Source: Neptuniibacter caesariensis (GTDB lineage Bacteria; Pseudomonadota; Gammaproteobacteria; Pseudomonadales; Balneatricaceae). Taken from it: 64,000 nt of DNA. Of the stretch, positions 53,794 through 63,377 are shown piece by piece. The position numbers and the translations under genes are program-made. The first letter of the stretch is position 1. The number at the start of each line of letters is the position of its first letter. A model generated the notes under the pieces. It did no database searches. It was not told where the DNA came from and saw only the letters and a list, made by a program, of their open reading frames with translations. The stretch covers positions 473,528 to 537,527 of the forward strand of contig NZ_CH724127.1 in NCBI RefSeq assembly GCF_000153345.1, written 5' to 3'.

Positions 53794-54316
53794 TTTTGTC
53801 CCCTAATTAACCAGTGAAATCAGGTTAATGGAAAAGGCAAAATGCCAATAGGACCAGTTTGAACACTTCATTGGGCCAAGCTATTCTGTGGGCTGGCAGC
53901 AAGGGCGTTTCTGCCTGAAGAATGATCATGGACCCATGGAATATGACGGATCGACTATTATTCAAACTTACGGCGGGGCGGTGAAACTGATTAGCCTAGC
54001 TAAGGGCTTTGCGAATTTGCTGTTTAAGGGCCTTTACCGTAGAATCGCGCCCTTCAATTTTAAGCGGTGTGGTTGGCTAAATAGCAAGACGCGCTGCCAG
54101 CAATACTGGTAATAGGCTAAGATAAACCGCTTGGCTTCATAGGAGTTTTCAGCGATTTTGCTGCTCCTTTCATAATACCAGTGAGATGCGGAATAAAGCC
54201 TCGATTTGGGTCGGGGCTTATTTGTTTCTAAGCGTTCTGCTTAACTCAATGTTTGCTAGGAATCTGACTTATACGGTCATGCTTATCAACTCAGGTTCAG
54301 CATAAGAAGGTGGAAG
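53794..54316. other. Intergenic region upstream of safE and of the phosphoribosyltransferase
   Basis: About 520 bp. Near safE it holds two sites resembling TauR repeats on the minus strand: CTGGTCCTAT (53848-53857) and CTTGGCCCAA (53871-53880). From about 53888 an open frame of 74 codons without a ribosome binding site ends in GLYRRIAPFNFKRCGWLNS, vaguely like the tail of DCC-type thiol-disulfide proteins; it could be a decayed fragment. A terminator at 54196-54227 closes this stretch. Confidence 0.4.
54196..54227 (+). terminator. Terminator without an upstream gene
   Basis: AAGCCTCGA/TCGGGGCTT stem (one G-T pair), TTTGGG loop, followed by ATTTGTTT. No supported plus-strand gene ends before it, so it may terminate a lost gene or a small RNA. 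Confidence 0.6.
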
Positions 54317-54892
54317 ATGGATAAAGTATATATAAGTGCCCAGCAGCTGTTGGAAGATTCAACGCAGATGGCTTTGCAAATCTTTGAAAGTGGATTCCGT
54401 CCTGATTATATCGTCGGTGTATGGCGTGGTGGTGCCCCGGTGGGTATTTCTGTGCAGGAAGTATTGGATTGCCTGGGTGTAGAGTCTGATCATATCGCTA
54501 TCCGCACATCTTCATACACAGGGATTGGTGAGCGCTCTCGCCACATTAAAGTGCATGGGCTGACCTACCTGATTAAACGATTGGAGTCTGAAGATTCCTT
54601 GCTGATCGTTGATGATGTTCATGATTCAGGTCTGAGCATTGCGCAGACAATTCTTGAGCTGAAAAAAGCCTGCAAAAAGAACACCCCTGAGATTCGTATA
54701 GCGACGCCTTACTATAAGCCTGCTAATAATAAGACCGGCAATGTACCTGACTACTACGTGCACGAGAGCAATGAATGGTTGGTATTCCCGCATGAGCTGG
54801 ATGGCCTGAGCAAAGAAGAGATTCTGGCTCATAAGCCTGAATTTGCTGCCGTTGCTGAAAAAATGGCTGAGCTGGGTCAATTCGACAAGTAA
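54317..54892 (+). CDS. Phosphoribosyltransferase family protein
   Basis: A 191-residue type I phosphoribosyltransferase. The PRPP-binding loop is LLIVDDVHDSGLSIAQTI. DYIVGVWRGGAPVGISVQEV is the preceding conserved strand and loop. It resembles hypoxanthine/xanthine phosphoribosyltransferases, which salvage a purine base with PRPP, but the base cannot be decided from sequence. AAGGTGGA precedes the start and a terminator follows. Confidence 0.88.
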   Translation: MDKVYISAQQLLEDSTQMALQIFESGFRPDYIVGVWRGGAPVGISVQEVLDCLGVESDHIAIRTSSYTGIGERSRHIKVHGLTYLIKRLESEDSLLIVDDVHDSGLSIAQTILELKKACKKNTPEIRIATPYYKPANNKTGNVPDYYVHESNEWLVFPHELDGLSKEEILAHKPEFAAVAEKMAELGQFDK

Positions 54893-54902
54893 GCTGTTTC
54901 CT

Positions 54903-54931
54903 ATTAATCCCAGCTTGCTGCTGGGATTAAT
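54903..54931 (+). terminator. Terminator after the phosphoribosyltransferase gene
   Basis: Perfect 12-bp stem ATTAATCCCAGC/GCTGGGATTAAT with a TTGCT loop, then T-rich sequence. Confidence 0.88.
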
Positions 54932-55005
54932 TCCTTCTATTGCTCTGCTTCTTCTTTTCCTCTACTTTCATCTGCTGAACTTTTTCGCTTTAAGGAATTG
55001 AAGCT

Positions 55006-55590
55006 ATGCGTGTCTCAGAAACAGATGGAAAAAAACGCTGTTTTGGTAATAAGCCCGGTCAGGAGTTCTACGCCGACTATCATGACAATGAGTGGGCTGT
55101 TCCTGAATACGATGATCAAAAGCTCTTTGAGATGCTGATTCTTGAAGGGGCGCAGGCTGGCTTGAGCTGGGAAACCGTATTGCGTAAACGAGAGGGGTAT
55201 CGCAACGCGTTTCATCACTTTGATGTTGATAAAGTGATGGCCATGACAGATGAACAGCTGGAAGCGTTGCGGGAGAATCCTGAGATTATTCGTAACAAGC
55301 TGAAGATCTATTCCACGCGTAAAAATGCCCATGTTTTCCGGTCGATTCAGGAAGAGTTTGGTTCTTTTTCCAATTACCTTTGGGCTTATGTTGATCACCA
55401 GCCGATTATCAATCATTGGCTGAGCTTTTCTGACGTGCCTGTGACAACTGAGATCAGTGATGCGATCTCAAAAGATCTGAAGAAACGGGGAATGTCATTT
55501 GTCGGATCGACCATTATTTATGCTTATATGCAGGCCGTCGGGATGGTCGATGATCACCTTGCTGAGTGCTGGTGTCGAACAGAAAGCTGA
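55006..55590 (+). CDS. tag: DNA-3-methyladenine glycosylase I
   Basis: A 194-residue Tag enzyme, removing 3-methyladenine from alkylated DNA. Zinc ligands of the family are visible: Cys in KKRCFGNKPG, His in the FYADYHDNEW line, and the C-terminal HLAECWC. LEGAQAGLSWETVLRKREGY is the most conserved part. AAGGA precedes the start. Another alkylation-related gene, encoding an alkyltransferase-like protein, lies 1.1 kb away, suggesting a loose repair cluster. Confidence 0.95.
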   Translation: MRVSETDGKKRCFGNKPGQEFYADYHDNEWAVPEYDDQKLFEMLILEGAQAGLSWETVLRKREGYRNAFHHFDVDKVMAMTDEQLEALRENPEIIRNKLKIYSTRKNAHVFRSIQEEFGSFSNYLWAYVDHQPIINHWLSFSDVPVTTEISDAISKDLKKRGMSFVGSTIIYAYMQAVGMVDDHLAECWCRTES

Positions 55591-55671
55591 TCGTTGTTTC
55601 TCAACTTCGATGTTCGCTATAGCTAACCCTTAAGAGTACAATCGCCACCTACATTTTTTAGGAATCTCCTC

Positions 55672-56676
55672 ATGTCCGATCTGACCTCTCTACTGAAGAA
55701 CGCCGATGAATATCGAGCTGAACTTCTGGCTCAACTGCAAGAGGAGAGCACCACTTGTTATCGTCTGTTTCATGGTACGAATGAGGGCGCGTTAGGGTTG
55801 ACGGTGGATCGTTATGGTTCGCAGTTGTTGATTCAGACCTTTCATGAAGCTCTTTCTGATGAACAGGTTGCGCAAATCAGCGGGCATTATATGCCGTTGT
55901 TTGATGTTCAAGAGGTTGTGTATAACGATCGCAGCGCAAAGAACTCCCGACGTCAGGATGAGCATAATAAGCGCAGCATCGACCGGGTAGGGCAGGAGAT
56001 TGGCGTTAACTACCGTGTCAGAGGAAAGCATGCGGGGCAGGATCCGCTACTGTTTTTAGACATGCGGGTTGGGCGTCGTTATGTCCTTGATAATGCAAAT
56101 AATAAAACTGTATTGAACCTCTTTTCTTATACCTGTGGTGTGGGTGTCTGCGCTGCGGTTGCCGGTGCTGAGAAGGTGGTAAATGTCGACTTTGCTGAGC
56201 GTAACCTGGATGTTGGCAAAGAGAATGCTCAATTAAATAACCTCAATAATGATCAGATTGAGTTTATTCAGAGCGACTTTTTTACCGCGGCTAAACAATT
56301 TGCCGGGATGCCTATTAAGCAGCGAGTAAAGAGAGGTCAGAAGCCTCGTCCATATCCGCAGTTGGAAGAGCAGCAGTTTGATCTGGTTTATCTTGATCCG
56401 CCGCGTTGGGCAAAGAGCCACTTTGGTACTGTGGATCTGATTCGTGATTATCAGAGTGTTTTAAAGCCTTCTGTATTAGCAACCAAGCCAGGCGGTACGT
56501 TGATATGTACCAATAATGTTGCAAAAGTCGACATTAATGAATGGCTGGAGTTGGTAAAACGCTGTGCGAACAAGGCTGGGCAGCCTGTCGTTGATTATGA
56601 AATTTTGCACCCAGAAGCAGACTTCCCATCGGCAGATGGTCAGCACCCACTTAAAATTGCGGTGTTACATTTTTAA
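55672..56676 (+). CDS. Class I SAM-dependent methyltransferase, RlmI/RlmK-like
   Basis: A 334-residue methyltransferase. The binding fold has VLNLFSYTCGVGVCAAVAGA (motif I) and the catalytic DLVYLDPPRWAKS. This is the arrangement of rRNA methyltransferases RlmI and the RlmK part of RlmKL. The usual N-terminal RNA-binding PUA domain is absent and the first ~100 residues differ (LFHGTNEGALGLTVDRYGSQ), so the target may not be identical. AGGAAT precedes the ATG. Its stop overlaps the end of the convergent gene by 4 bp. Confidence 0.85.
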   Translation: MSDLTSLLKNADEYRAELLAQLQEESTTCYRLFHGTNEGALGLTVDRYGSQLLIQTFHEALSDEQVAQISGHYMPLFDVQEVVYNDRSAKNSRRQDEHNKRSIDRVGQEIGVNYRVRGKHAGQDPLLFLDMRVGRRYVLDNANNKTVLNLFSYTCGVGVCAAVAGAEKVVNVDFAERNLDVGKENAQLNNLNNDQIEFIQSDFFTAAKQFAGMPIKQRVKRGQKPRPYPQLEEQQFDLVYLDPPRWAKSHFGTVDLIRDYQSVLKPSVLATKPGGTLICTNNVAKVDINEWLELVKRCANKAGQPVVDYEILHPEADFPSADGQHPLKIAVLHF

Positions 56677-56984
56677 GGGTTCCACTGATAATCTTTCAGT
56701 CTGATTTTTCCATTAATCAGACTGATGCCCTCTTGTTCCAGTCGTTCGCGCTGGCGAAGATAAGCACTGCTATCGCTTGGGAAGGAGATCTTCCCCTGAG
56801 CATTAATCACCCGAAACCAGGGAAGCTGAGTATCTTTAGGAAGCTGGCTGAGGGTACGGCCAACCGCTCTTGCCATACGCGGTAAGCCAGCCAGCTCAGC
56901 TACCTGACCATAGGTGGCTACTTTCCCTTCAGGAATCATCGCGACAACTTGCCAGATCTTTTCCTGATAACTCGGTTCCTGCAT
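56673..56984 (-). CDS. Alkyltransferase-like protein (MGMT family, no catalytic Cys)
   Basis: A 103-residue MGMT-domain protein. The DNA-binding helix PEGKVATYGQVAELAGLPRMARAVG is present, but the active-site PCHRV is PWFRV, so the methyl-accepting Cys is Trp, as in ATL proteins (E. coli YbaZ type). ATL proteins bind O6-alkylguanine and flag it for nucleotide excision repair. It stands alone on the minus strand. Confidence 0.93.
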   Translation of the reverse strand: MQEPSYQEKIWQVVAMIPEGKVATYGQVAELAGLPRMARAVGRTLSQLPKDTQLPWFRVINAQGKISFPSDSSAYLRQRERLEQEGISLINGKIRLKDYQWNP

Positions 56985-57233
56985 GCTTAAGTTGCTCGTT
57001 CCTCTGGTTAAGATTTTGCAGACTACTTGATCTGCGATTATTTAGAAATCGTTTGACCTGATTTGACTAACTGTATATTATTCGCGCAGCTCGATGCTTT
57101 ATAGCCTATTTATGCACGTCATTTCGAAGTCTTTACTGTTCCTCGTCCTGTTTTCATAAGTACAACGTAAACATTTTGCATTTCTTGACCCTTTTAGGGG
57201 TTACACTAATTTCCGAAAATAGGATAAATAATT

Positions 57234-57443
57234 ATGTCTAATACAACGACTGGCACAGTTAAATGGTTCAACGATGAGAAAGGTTTTGGTTTCATCGAGC
57301 AGCAGTCTGGCCCAGATGTTTTCGCACACTTCAGCGCAATCGCTGGCGATGGTTTCAAAAGCCTTCAGGAAGGTCAGCAGGTAGAATTCACTGTTGCTCA
57401 GGGCCAGAAAGGTCCTCAGGCAGAGAACATTCGTCCTCTATAA
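57234..57443 (+). CDS. Cold-shock protein (CspA family)
   Basis: A 69-residue single-domain cold-shock protein with RNP1 KGFGFIEQ and RNP2 VFAHFSA. It binds single-stranded RNA and DNA and melts structures at low temperature. A long untranslated leader of about 150 nt or more precedes it, typical for cold-regulated csp genes whose mRNA folds differently with temperature. AGGA lies before the start. Confidence 0.97.
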   Translation: MSNTTTGTVKWFNDEKGFGFIEQQSGPDVFAHFSAIAGDGFKSLQEGQQVEFTVAQGQKGPQAENIRPL

Positions 57444-57472
57444 GTTTTAAATTGTTTCATACAATTTAAAAC
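57444..57472 (+). terminator. 3' hairpin after the cold-shock gene
   Basis: Perfect 11-bp arms GTTTTAAATTG/CAATTTAAAAC directly after the stop. No T-run follows, but a second hairpin (GGGAGCAT/ATGTTCCC, 57476-57507) does, with T-rich sequence. Together they likely end and protect the transcript. Confidence 0.55.
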
Positions 57473-57532
57473 ACAGGGAGCATGGCTGATGCTATGTTCC
57501 CTTGTAATCCCCTTCTTTTTCACACCGCTCCC

Positions 57533-58084
57533 TTACTCATATCCAGCCTCTGCAACTTTCCACGCAGAATAGGGTAGCGAAGCCTTATCACAATCCTCCA
57601 TATACAGACTTCTCCACTTATGATCGGGAGAGTAGGTTGTATGTGACGACTTACCTGAGACGATACACAGGTTGCTTCCTAGTAGCTGAAATTGACCATT
57701 CGCTTTATGTTTAAAGTGCTGAAATGCAGGCCCATTTAAAAAAGGCTCAACTGCACCGCAGCGCTTCAGCATTAATGCATTACCAGCTAAGGCTATCTGA
57801 TTAACCCCCATCACTGTCACGCAGCCACGGTAAGCAGGAAAAAATAGCGTGCCGTCATCGCGAAAATCCACTATTTCATCATGATAAGGCTGAGGCCCTT
57901 TGCAGTTATGAGAGGTAAGGGGCATGTCCAGGCGAACCTGATCACCGCTACCGACGACGTCAAGGCAATACCCATCTTCTGGGCGGTCAAGCTTGTCGAC
58001 CAGTTGTATGTATTTGGGACCTTCAGCATAGGAGTAAGTAGCAAAGCTCAGCAGAAGTGTCGCTATGGGAAGAGGGTTTTTCAT
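57533..58084 (-). CDS. Secreted protein with ricin-like beta-trefoil pattern
   Basis: A 183-residue protein with a signal peptide (cleavage near SYAEG). The mature part shows three similar segments with paired cysteines: GYCLDVVGSG to LTSHNC, GCVTVMG to LKRCG, and NLCIVSG to MEDCDK, the last followed by SAWKV. A pattern of C-L-x repeats ending in a QxW-like element is that of beta-trefoil (ricin B) lectins. Carbohydrate binding is possible, but the match is by eye. Single gene. Confidence 0.6.
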   Translation of the reverse strand: MKNPLPIATLLLSFATYSYAEGPKYIQLVDKLDRPEDGYCLDVVGSGDQVRLDMPLTSHNCKGPQPYHDEIVDFRDDGTLFFPAYRGCVTVMGVNQIALAGNALMLKRCGAVEPFLNGPAFQHFKHKANGQFQLLGSNLCIVSGKSSHTTYSPDHKWRSLYMEDCDKASLPYSAWKVAEAGYE

Positions 58085-58187
58085 ATCTGCAATATTCCGA
58101 TAAAAACCATACGATAATAGGGATGATAATACCTGAGTAAAATGCTAGGGTAAAAGCTCGTTACACATTTGCGGATATTACTCAGAT

Positions 58188-59654
58188 ATGGCTCAGCTTG
58201 AATCGCTTAATTTTGACAACAGTTACCTTCGTTTACCCGAATCGTTCTATCAGCGTGTTGAGCCGACGCCATTACGTGATCCCCATTTGATCTCGTTTAA
58301 TCCTGCCGTTGCCAAGCTTCTGGACCTTGATCCTTGTGGGATTAAGCCTGCTCAAATTGCCGACTATTTTAGTGGTAATGCTTTGTTACCGGGAAGTGAG
58401 CCCTTAGCAATGAAATACACAGGGCATCAGTTCGGTGTGTACAACCCGGAACTGGGAGATGGCCGGGGGCTTTTACTGGGAGAAGTGGTCAATAAGCAGG
58501 GAGAACGCTGGGATCTGCATCTGAAAGGCGCGGGTAAAACGGCATTCTCCCGTTTTGGTGATGGGCGTGCGGTACTGCGTTCGAGTATTCGGGAATACCT
58601 GATTAGCGAAGCAATGCACGGATTAAACATTCCAACGACACGGGCGCTTTGCCTGGTCGGTAGTGAAGAGATGGTGATGCGCGAGGGAATGATGGAACCC
58701 TGTGCTGCGGTCTTGCGCGTCACGCAATGCCATATTCGCTTCGGGCACTTTGAGCATCTCTATTACACTCGCCAACATGATGCATTAAAAGAGCTGGCCG
58801 ATTATGCGTTGGAGCGATTCTTCCCAGAATTTTTAGAGGCTGAGCAACCTTATCTGGCAATGTTTACTGAAGTGGTCCAGCGTAGTGCAAGCCTGGTCGC
58901 TAAGTGGCAGGCTTATGGTTTTGTCCACGCGGTACTGAATACTGACAATATGTCGCTCATTGGCGAGACTTTTGATTACGGGCCTTTTAGCTTTCTTGAT
59001 ACCTATAACCCTAGCCTGATTAGTAATCATAATGATCATCAGGGGCGCTATGCCTTTGCCCAGCAGCCGGGCATTATTCATTGGAACTTATCCTGTCTTG
59101 CACAGGCGCTGCTGCCGCTGATCGAAAGAGAGGATCTGGTCAAAGTGCTCGATTCCTACCCTGAGCGTTATCGATTGGCTGAGCTGGCTGAGTTCCGAAA
59201 ACGAATGGGGCTGCAGCTTGAGATGGAAGTCGATGAAGAATTAATACGTGACCTGACGAAGCTTTTCGCCAGCGAAGCGGTTGATATGAATCGTTTCTTC
59301 AGAAAACTGTCTGACTTTGATGGATCTGAGGAGAGTCTGGCTAATTTGATGGGGCTATTACGCAACCCTGCGCAGCTTACTCCCTGGTTACTTAAATATG
59401 AAGCGCGCTTAAAAGATGAGCCAGCGAGCTTTCCTATTCGACGTGCGCAGATGCGTTCGGTTAACCCTGAATTTATCCTGCGCAATTATATGGCAGAAGA
59501 GGCCATACAACAGGCCACGAAAGGTGATTTCAGCCTGGTAAATGAGCTACTGGGTTTATTACGCAATCCGATGGAAGAGCTTGAGAATTATGAAGTTTAT
59601 GCGGAAAAACCACCAGAATGGGCGGCTGGAATCTGTCTAACGTGCTCTTCCTGA
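58188..59654 (+). CDS. selO: Protein AMPylase SelO (YdiU)
   Basis: A 488-residue SelO pseudokinase that adds AMP to proteins, linked to oxidative stress. Motifs are MKYTGHQFGVYNPELGDGRG, HLKGAGKTAFSRFGDGRAVL (the ATP-binding region) and FVHAVLNTDNMSLIG with the catalytic Asn-Asp. The protein ends CLTCSS; in animals the Cys is selenocysteine, and bacteria use Cys at this conserved C-terminus. The frame is intact and complete. Confidence 0.95.
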   Translation: MAQLESLNFDNSYLRLPESFYQRVEPTPLRDPHLISFNPAVAKLLDLDPCGIKPAQIADYFSGNALLPGSEPLAMKYTGHQFGVYNPELGDGRGLLLGEVVNKQGERWDLHLKGAGKTAFSRFGDGRAVLRSSIREYLISEAMHGLNIPTTRALCLVGSEEMVMREGMMEPCAAVLRVTQCHIRFGHFEHLYYTRQHDALKELADYALERFFPEFLEAEQPYLAMFTEVVQRSASLVAKWQAYGFVHAVLNTDNMSLIGETFDYGPFSFLDTYNPSLISNHNDHQGRYAFAQQPGIIHWNLSCLAQALLPLIEREDLVKVLDSYPERYRLAELAEFRKRMGLQLEMEVDEELIRDLTKLFASEAVDMNRFFRKLSDFDGSEESLANLMGLLRNPAQLTPWLLKYEARLKDEPASFPIRRAQMRSVNPEFILRNYMAEEAIQQATKGDFSLVNELLGLLRNPMEELENYEVYAEKPPEWAAGICLTCSS

Positions 59655-59865
59655 AAAATAATAGATATTTTAGGTTTTTTTTTAGTTGACCATATCGAAA
59701 AAGCCCTATAGATTGTAGATCGCTAGAAAGTTGGTCGTCTATTTATGCTCAACAACCGGGGTAGCACACACTACTTCGTCCTGATTCATAAGTAATCGCA
59801 GCACTTCCAGCACTACCAGCTTCTTTATGAAGCGACAAATTACTCTGAATGAAAGGACGGAAATA
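59655..59865 (+). other. Leader of the second cold-shock gene
   Basis: About 210 bp between selO and the next csp start, with no gene. It is rich in T at its start (TTTTTTTTAG) and probably contains promoter and a long 5' leader as for csp genes in general. Confidence 0.4.
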
Positions 59866-60069
59866 ATGTCTACTACTGGTACAGTTAAATGGTTTAACGA
59901 AGAAAAAGGTTTTGGTTTCATCGAGCAGGAAAACGGCCCAGACGTTTTTGTTCACTTCTCTGCAATCCAGGGCGACGGCTTCAAAACTCTGGCTGAAGGC
60001 CAGAAAGTTGAGTTTTCTGTTACTCAGGGCCAGAAAGGTCCACAGGCAGAGAACGTAACTAAGGCATAA
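59866..60069 (+). CDS. Cold-shock protein (CspA family)
   Basis: A 67-residue cold-shock protein, start ATG 59866 with AAAGGA upstream; an in-frame ATG at 59827 would add 13 residues without support. RNP1 KGFGFIEQE and RNP2 VFVHFSA are present. It is about 80% identical by eye to the copy at 57234, so the two are close paralogues 2.4 kb apart. A strong terminator follows. Confidence 0.97.
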   Translation: MSTTGTVKWFNEEKGFGFIEQENGPDVFVHFSAIQGDGFKTLAEGQKVEFSVTQGQKGPQAENVTKA

Positions 60070-60084
60070 TTGCTTTAGTACTTC

Positions 60085-60116
60085 TAAAAAAACGGGACCT
60101 GGTGTCCCGTTTTTTG
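60085..60116 (+). terminator. Terminator after the second cold-shock gene
   Basis: A-run, ACGGGA/TCCCGT stem with CCTGGTG loop and six T's; the A and T runs make it work in both directions. Confidence 0.9.
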
Positions 60117-60145
60117 TGTCTGATCAAAACTTCAAAGCGTCTGAT

Positions 60146-60466
60146 CTATTGTAAGCGATGGGGATCCAGATGCAGATCCGTCACTTTTCTACCCAGTGTA
60201 ACTACACGCCCGCTATAACGCTCTTCACCTGTAGATGAAAATTCAAAGTTGTATGAGCGCCAGATTCTTAACTGGCCCTTGTCATCTCTTCTCAGCCAGA
60301 AGCCACGCAGATTGATATTGTCATCAAGCAGTTGTAGCTCAAGCTCTTTGCAATGACGCCGCGTATGACGCAATGCTATCTCTTTGACTTTCTGAGATTG
60401 CCACCAGTGGTAGAAGAGAAAAGCCATCAGGGTGACAAAAAACAATGATTGTATATCCAGGTACAT
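60146..60466 (-). CDS. DUF3301 family membrane protein
   Basis: A 106-residue protein with one N-terminal helix (residues ~7-23) and a basic soluble part. The motif HCKELELQLLDDNINLRGFW with RIWRSYNFEFSSTGEERYSG is characteristic of DUF3301 of gammaproteobacteria. Function unknown. Single gene, convergent with the cold-shock gene. Confidence 0.87.
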   Translation of the reverse strand: MYLDIQSLFFVTLMAFLFYHWWQSQKVKEIALRHTRRHCKELELQLLDDNINLRGFWLRRDDKGQLRIWRSYNFEFSSTGEERYSGRVVTLGRKVTDLHLDPHRLQ

Positions 60467-60556
60467 CGAACGCTTTCCAGAGACAACGGGATAGTGCTTG
60501 TTTTACAATGAGTTGCTTAATATTGCACGATTAATTTGCTTACGAGGCATAGTTTT

Positions 60557-61276
60557 ATGGAACCCATACAACAGTTTATTCAGGAAAACTGGCTTAATCT
60601 GCTAGCGTTAGTCTGGTTCCTGATCTGCTTTAAAGGGTACATGTACTACGCCAAAAAGCGCAGCTATGACACCCCGTGCCTGGCTAGCATGCTGCATATG
60701 TATCGAAGAGAGTGGATGAAGCGAATGCTCACCCATGAAGTGCGTATTGCGGATACAACAGCGATTGCTAATCTTGAGCGTGGTGTTTCTTTCTTTGCTT
60801 CAACCACGATGCTGATTCTGGCGGGTCTGATGACAGTCCTGGGTTCCACTCAGCAAGCGATCGATGTGGTTGCGGACATTCCTTTTGCCCGGCATGCGAC
60901 ACGCGGAGAGTGGGAGCTTAAGATTCTGTTGATGATCTCTCTGTTTGTGTATGCCTTTTTCAAATTTACCTGGAGCCTCAGGCAGTACGGTTTTGTATCG
61001 ATTATGATCGGTGGAGCACCGCAGCCTGAAGAGCAGATTTCTGAAACTCAGGCGGAAGCTCATGCTAACCGGATCGCTAAGATGACCTCGATGGCGGCAA
61101 ACAATTTCAATATCGGCCTGAGAACCTATTATTTCTGCTTGGCAATTCTCGGTTGGTTCATTAATCCGTGGCTGTTTATGGTCCTGAGCGGCGGGGTAGT
61201 ATTTGTCTTGTATCGACGTGAGTTTAAATCTTCCACACTCAAGACGTTGATGATGAGTGATGGGGCCGAAAAATAA
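60557..61276 (+). CDS. DUF599 family membrane protein
   Basis: A 239-residue protein from ATG 60557 (GAGG upstream); a TTG at 60536 is also open. Four membrane helices are visible (about 15-35, 75-97, 115-135 and 190-232). The segment TTAIANLERGVSFFASTTML and NFNIGLRTYYF are typical of DUF599. Function unknown. It precedes htpG by 125 bp. Confidence 0.85.
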   Translation: MEPIQQFIQENWLNLLALVWFLICFKGYMYYAKKRSYDTPCLASMLHMYRREWMKRMLTHEVRIADTTAIANLERGVSFFASTTMLILAGLMTVLGSTQQAIDVVADIPFARHATRGEWELKILLMISLFVYAFFKFTWSLRQYGFVSIMIGGAPQPEEQISETQAEAHANRIAKMTSMAANNFNIGLRTYYFCLAILGWFINPWLFMVLSGGVVFVLYRREFKSSTLKTLMMSDGAEK

Positions 61277-61401
61277 TCCACACCTTTAAAGGTTGAAAAG
61301 GTTTCAGCTGTCCCAATATAGCTTGTATTGCCAAGTGCGCCGTTACAGAATCTGTCTCTGTGCGGCGCAGTTTCATCAAAACAGCTATTGGATAAATGTT
61401 G

Positions 61402-63324
61402 ATGACTACTGAAACACGTACCGAAACTCATGGTTTCCAGACAGAAGTGAAGCAGCTGCTTCATTTGATGATTCACTCTCTCTACTCCAACAAAGAGATT
61501 TTTCTCCGTGAATTGATCTCTAATGCCTCGGATGCGGCTGAAAAGCTGCGCTTTGAGGCACTGTCTAATGGATCCCTTTATGAAAATGATGGTGATCTGA
61601 AGATCAGCATTAGCTTCGATAAAGATGCAAAAACACTGACAGTAGAAGATAACGGCATCGGTATGAGCCGTGATGATGTGATCGAACACCTGGGTACGAT
61701 CGCTAAATCAGGTACTGCTCAGTTCTTATCGCAGCTGACAGGCGATCAGAATAAGGACAGCCAGCTAATTGGCCAGTTTGGTGTGGGTTTCTACTCTTCG
61801 TTCATTGTTGCTGACAAAGTTGAAGTCTATACCCGTAAAGCCGGTCTGCCTGTTGCAGAAGGCGTGCATTGGGTATCTGAAGGCGAAGGCGAATTCACCA
61901 TCGGTGATGTAGAAAAAGCGGGTCGTGGTACGCGTATTGTTCTGCACCTTAAAGAGGGTGAAGAAAGCTTTGCTGATGGCTTCGCGCTACGTGGACTGGT
62001 TCGCAAATACTCTGACCATATCTCTATCCCGGTAATCATGCAGAAAGAGGCAGAGCCAAATCTGGGTGAAGAGGGGGAAGAAGAGACAGCACCGCAGACA
62101 CCGGAAGATGAGACAGTAAACAGTGCAACAGCGCTGTGGACTCGTAACAAATCTGAAGTCAAAGATGAAGAGTATCAGGAATTTTACAAGCATATCTCTC
62201 ATGATTTCAGCGATGCACTTACCTGGGCTCATAACCGCGTAGAGGGTAACCTGGAATACACCAGTCTGCTTTATGTGCCGGAAAAAGCCCCTTACGACCT
62301 GTGGAACCGTGAAGCACCACGTGGCCTTAAACTCTATGTTCAGCGTGTATTTATCATGGATCAGGCTGAAGAGTTCCTGCCACTGTATCTGCGCTTCATG
62401 AAAGGCATTGTAGACACTAAAGATCTGTCTCTGAACGTTTCCCGTGAGATTCTGCAGAAAGATGAGAGTGTATCTAAGCTGCGTACGGCGCTGACTAAGC
62501 GTGTACTGGATATGCTGATCAAACTGGGTAAGAACGACAAAGAGAAGTATGCTAAATTCTGGGCTGAGTTCGGCCAGGTGCTAAAAGAAGGTCCTGCTGA
62601 AGATTACGCGAATCGCGAAAAGATCCTCAAGCTGATGCGTTTCTCTTCTACGCACAATGATAATGATGAGCAGAATGTATCGCTGGATGAATACATCGAG
62701 CGTATGCAGGAAGGTCAGGATAAAATCTACTTCGTTGTTGCAGACAACTACAACACCGCGAAAAACAGCCCGCACCTTGAGATCTTCCGTAAGAAGGGTA
62801 TTGAGGTTCTGCTACTAACCGATCGTATCGATGACTGGATGATGAGCCAGCTGTTTAACTACAGCGAAAAAGCTTTCCAGGATGTTGCTAAAGGTGAGCT
62901 GGATCTGGATGAGACAGTGACCGATGAAGAGAAAAAAGAGCAGGAAGAAGCAGCTAAAGAGCTGGAAGGTTTGGTTGAGCGTCTGAAGAGCAGTCTGGAT
63001 GACAAGGTCTCTGAAGTACGTATCACTCACCGTCTAACCGATTCGCCTGCATGTGTGGTACTGGGTGCTCATGATATGGGGCTGCAGATGCGCCAGATCA
63101 TGGAAGCTGCGGGTCAGGCTGTACCTGATACGAAGCCTGCGTTTGAAGTGAACCCTGACCATCCGCTGATTAAAAAGCTGGATAGTGAAGCTGATGAAGA
63201 TCGTTTTGCGGATCTGGCGCTGGTGCTGTTTGATCAGGCTGGTTTGGCGGCAGGTGCACAGTTGGATGATCCGGCGAGCTATGTGGCCCGCTTGAACAAA
63301 CTTCTGCTAGAACTCAGTGCATAA
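61402..63324 (+). CDS. htpG: Molecular chaperone HtpG (Hsp90)
   Basis: A 640-residue bacterial Hsp90. ATG 61402 fits better than 61396 because GGA then lies at normal distance. ATP-binding motifs are [39 protein letters not shown] and [15 protein letters not shown]. The middle domain has ALWTRNKSE and [13 protein letters not shown]. It folds and protects client proteins at high temperature. Length and order match E. coli HtpG. No heat-shock promoter was identified with confidence. Confidence 0.97.
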   Translation: MTTETRTETHGFQTEVKQLLHLMIHSLYSNKEIFLRELISNASDAAEKLRFEALSNGSLYENDGDLKISISFDKDAKTLTVEDNGIGMSRDDVIEHLGTIAKSGTAQFLSQLTGDQNKDSQLIGQFGVGFYSSFIVADKVEVYTRKAGLPVAEGVHWVSEGEGEFTIGDVEKAGRGTRIVLHLKEGEESFADGFALRGLVRKYSDHISIPVIMQKEAEPNLGEEGEEETAPQTPEDETVNSATALWTRNKSEVKDEEYQEFYKHISHDFSDALTWAHNRVEGNLEYTSLLYVPEKAPYDLWNREAPRGLKLYVQRVFIMDQAEEFLPLYLRFMKGIVDTKDLSLNVSREILQKDESVSKLRTALTKRVLDMLIKLGKNDKEKYAKFWAEFGQVLKEGPAEDYANREKILKLMRFSSTHNDNDEQNVSLDEYIERMQEGQDKIYFVVADNYNTAKNSPHLEIFRKKGIEVLLLTDRIDDWMMSQLFNYSEKAFQDVAKGELDLDETVTDEEKKEQEEAAKELEGLVERLKSSLDDKVSEVRITHRLTDSPACVVLGAHDMGLQMRQIMEAAGQAVPDTKPAFEVNPDHPLIKKLDSEADEDRFADLALVLFDQAGLAAGAQLDDPASYVARLNKLLLELSA

Positions 63325-63337
63325 ACCTTAGTGTTTT

Positions 63338-63369
63338 AAAAAGGCGGCCCTGGGTCGCCTTTTTTATTT
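63338..63369. terminator. Terminator between htpG and the EAL gene
   Basis: AAAAAGGCG/CGCCTTTTT stem with T- and A-runs on both sides, usable in both directions for the convergent genes. Confidence 0.88.
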
Positions 63370-63377
63370 CTTTCGAT

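Noticed and set aside
53888-54112. A complete 74-residue gene
   Set aside because: GTG start without a ribosome binding site and no clear homologue; kept only as a possible fragment in the intergenic entry.
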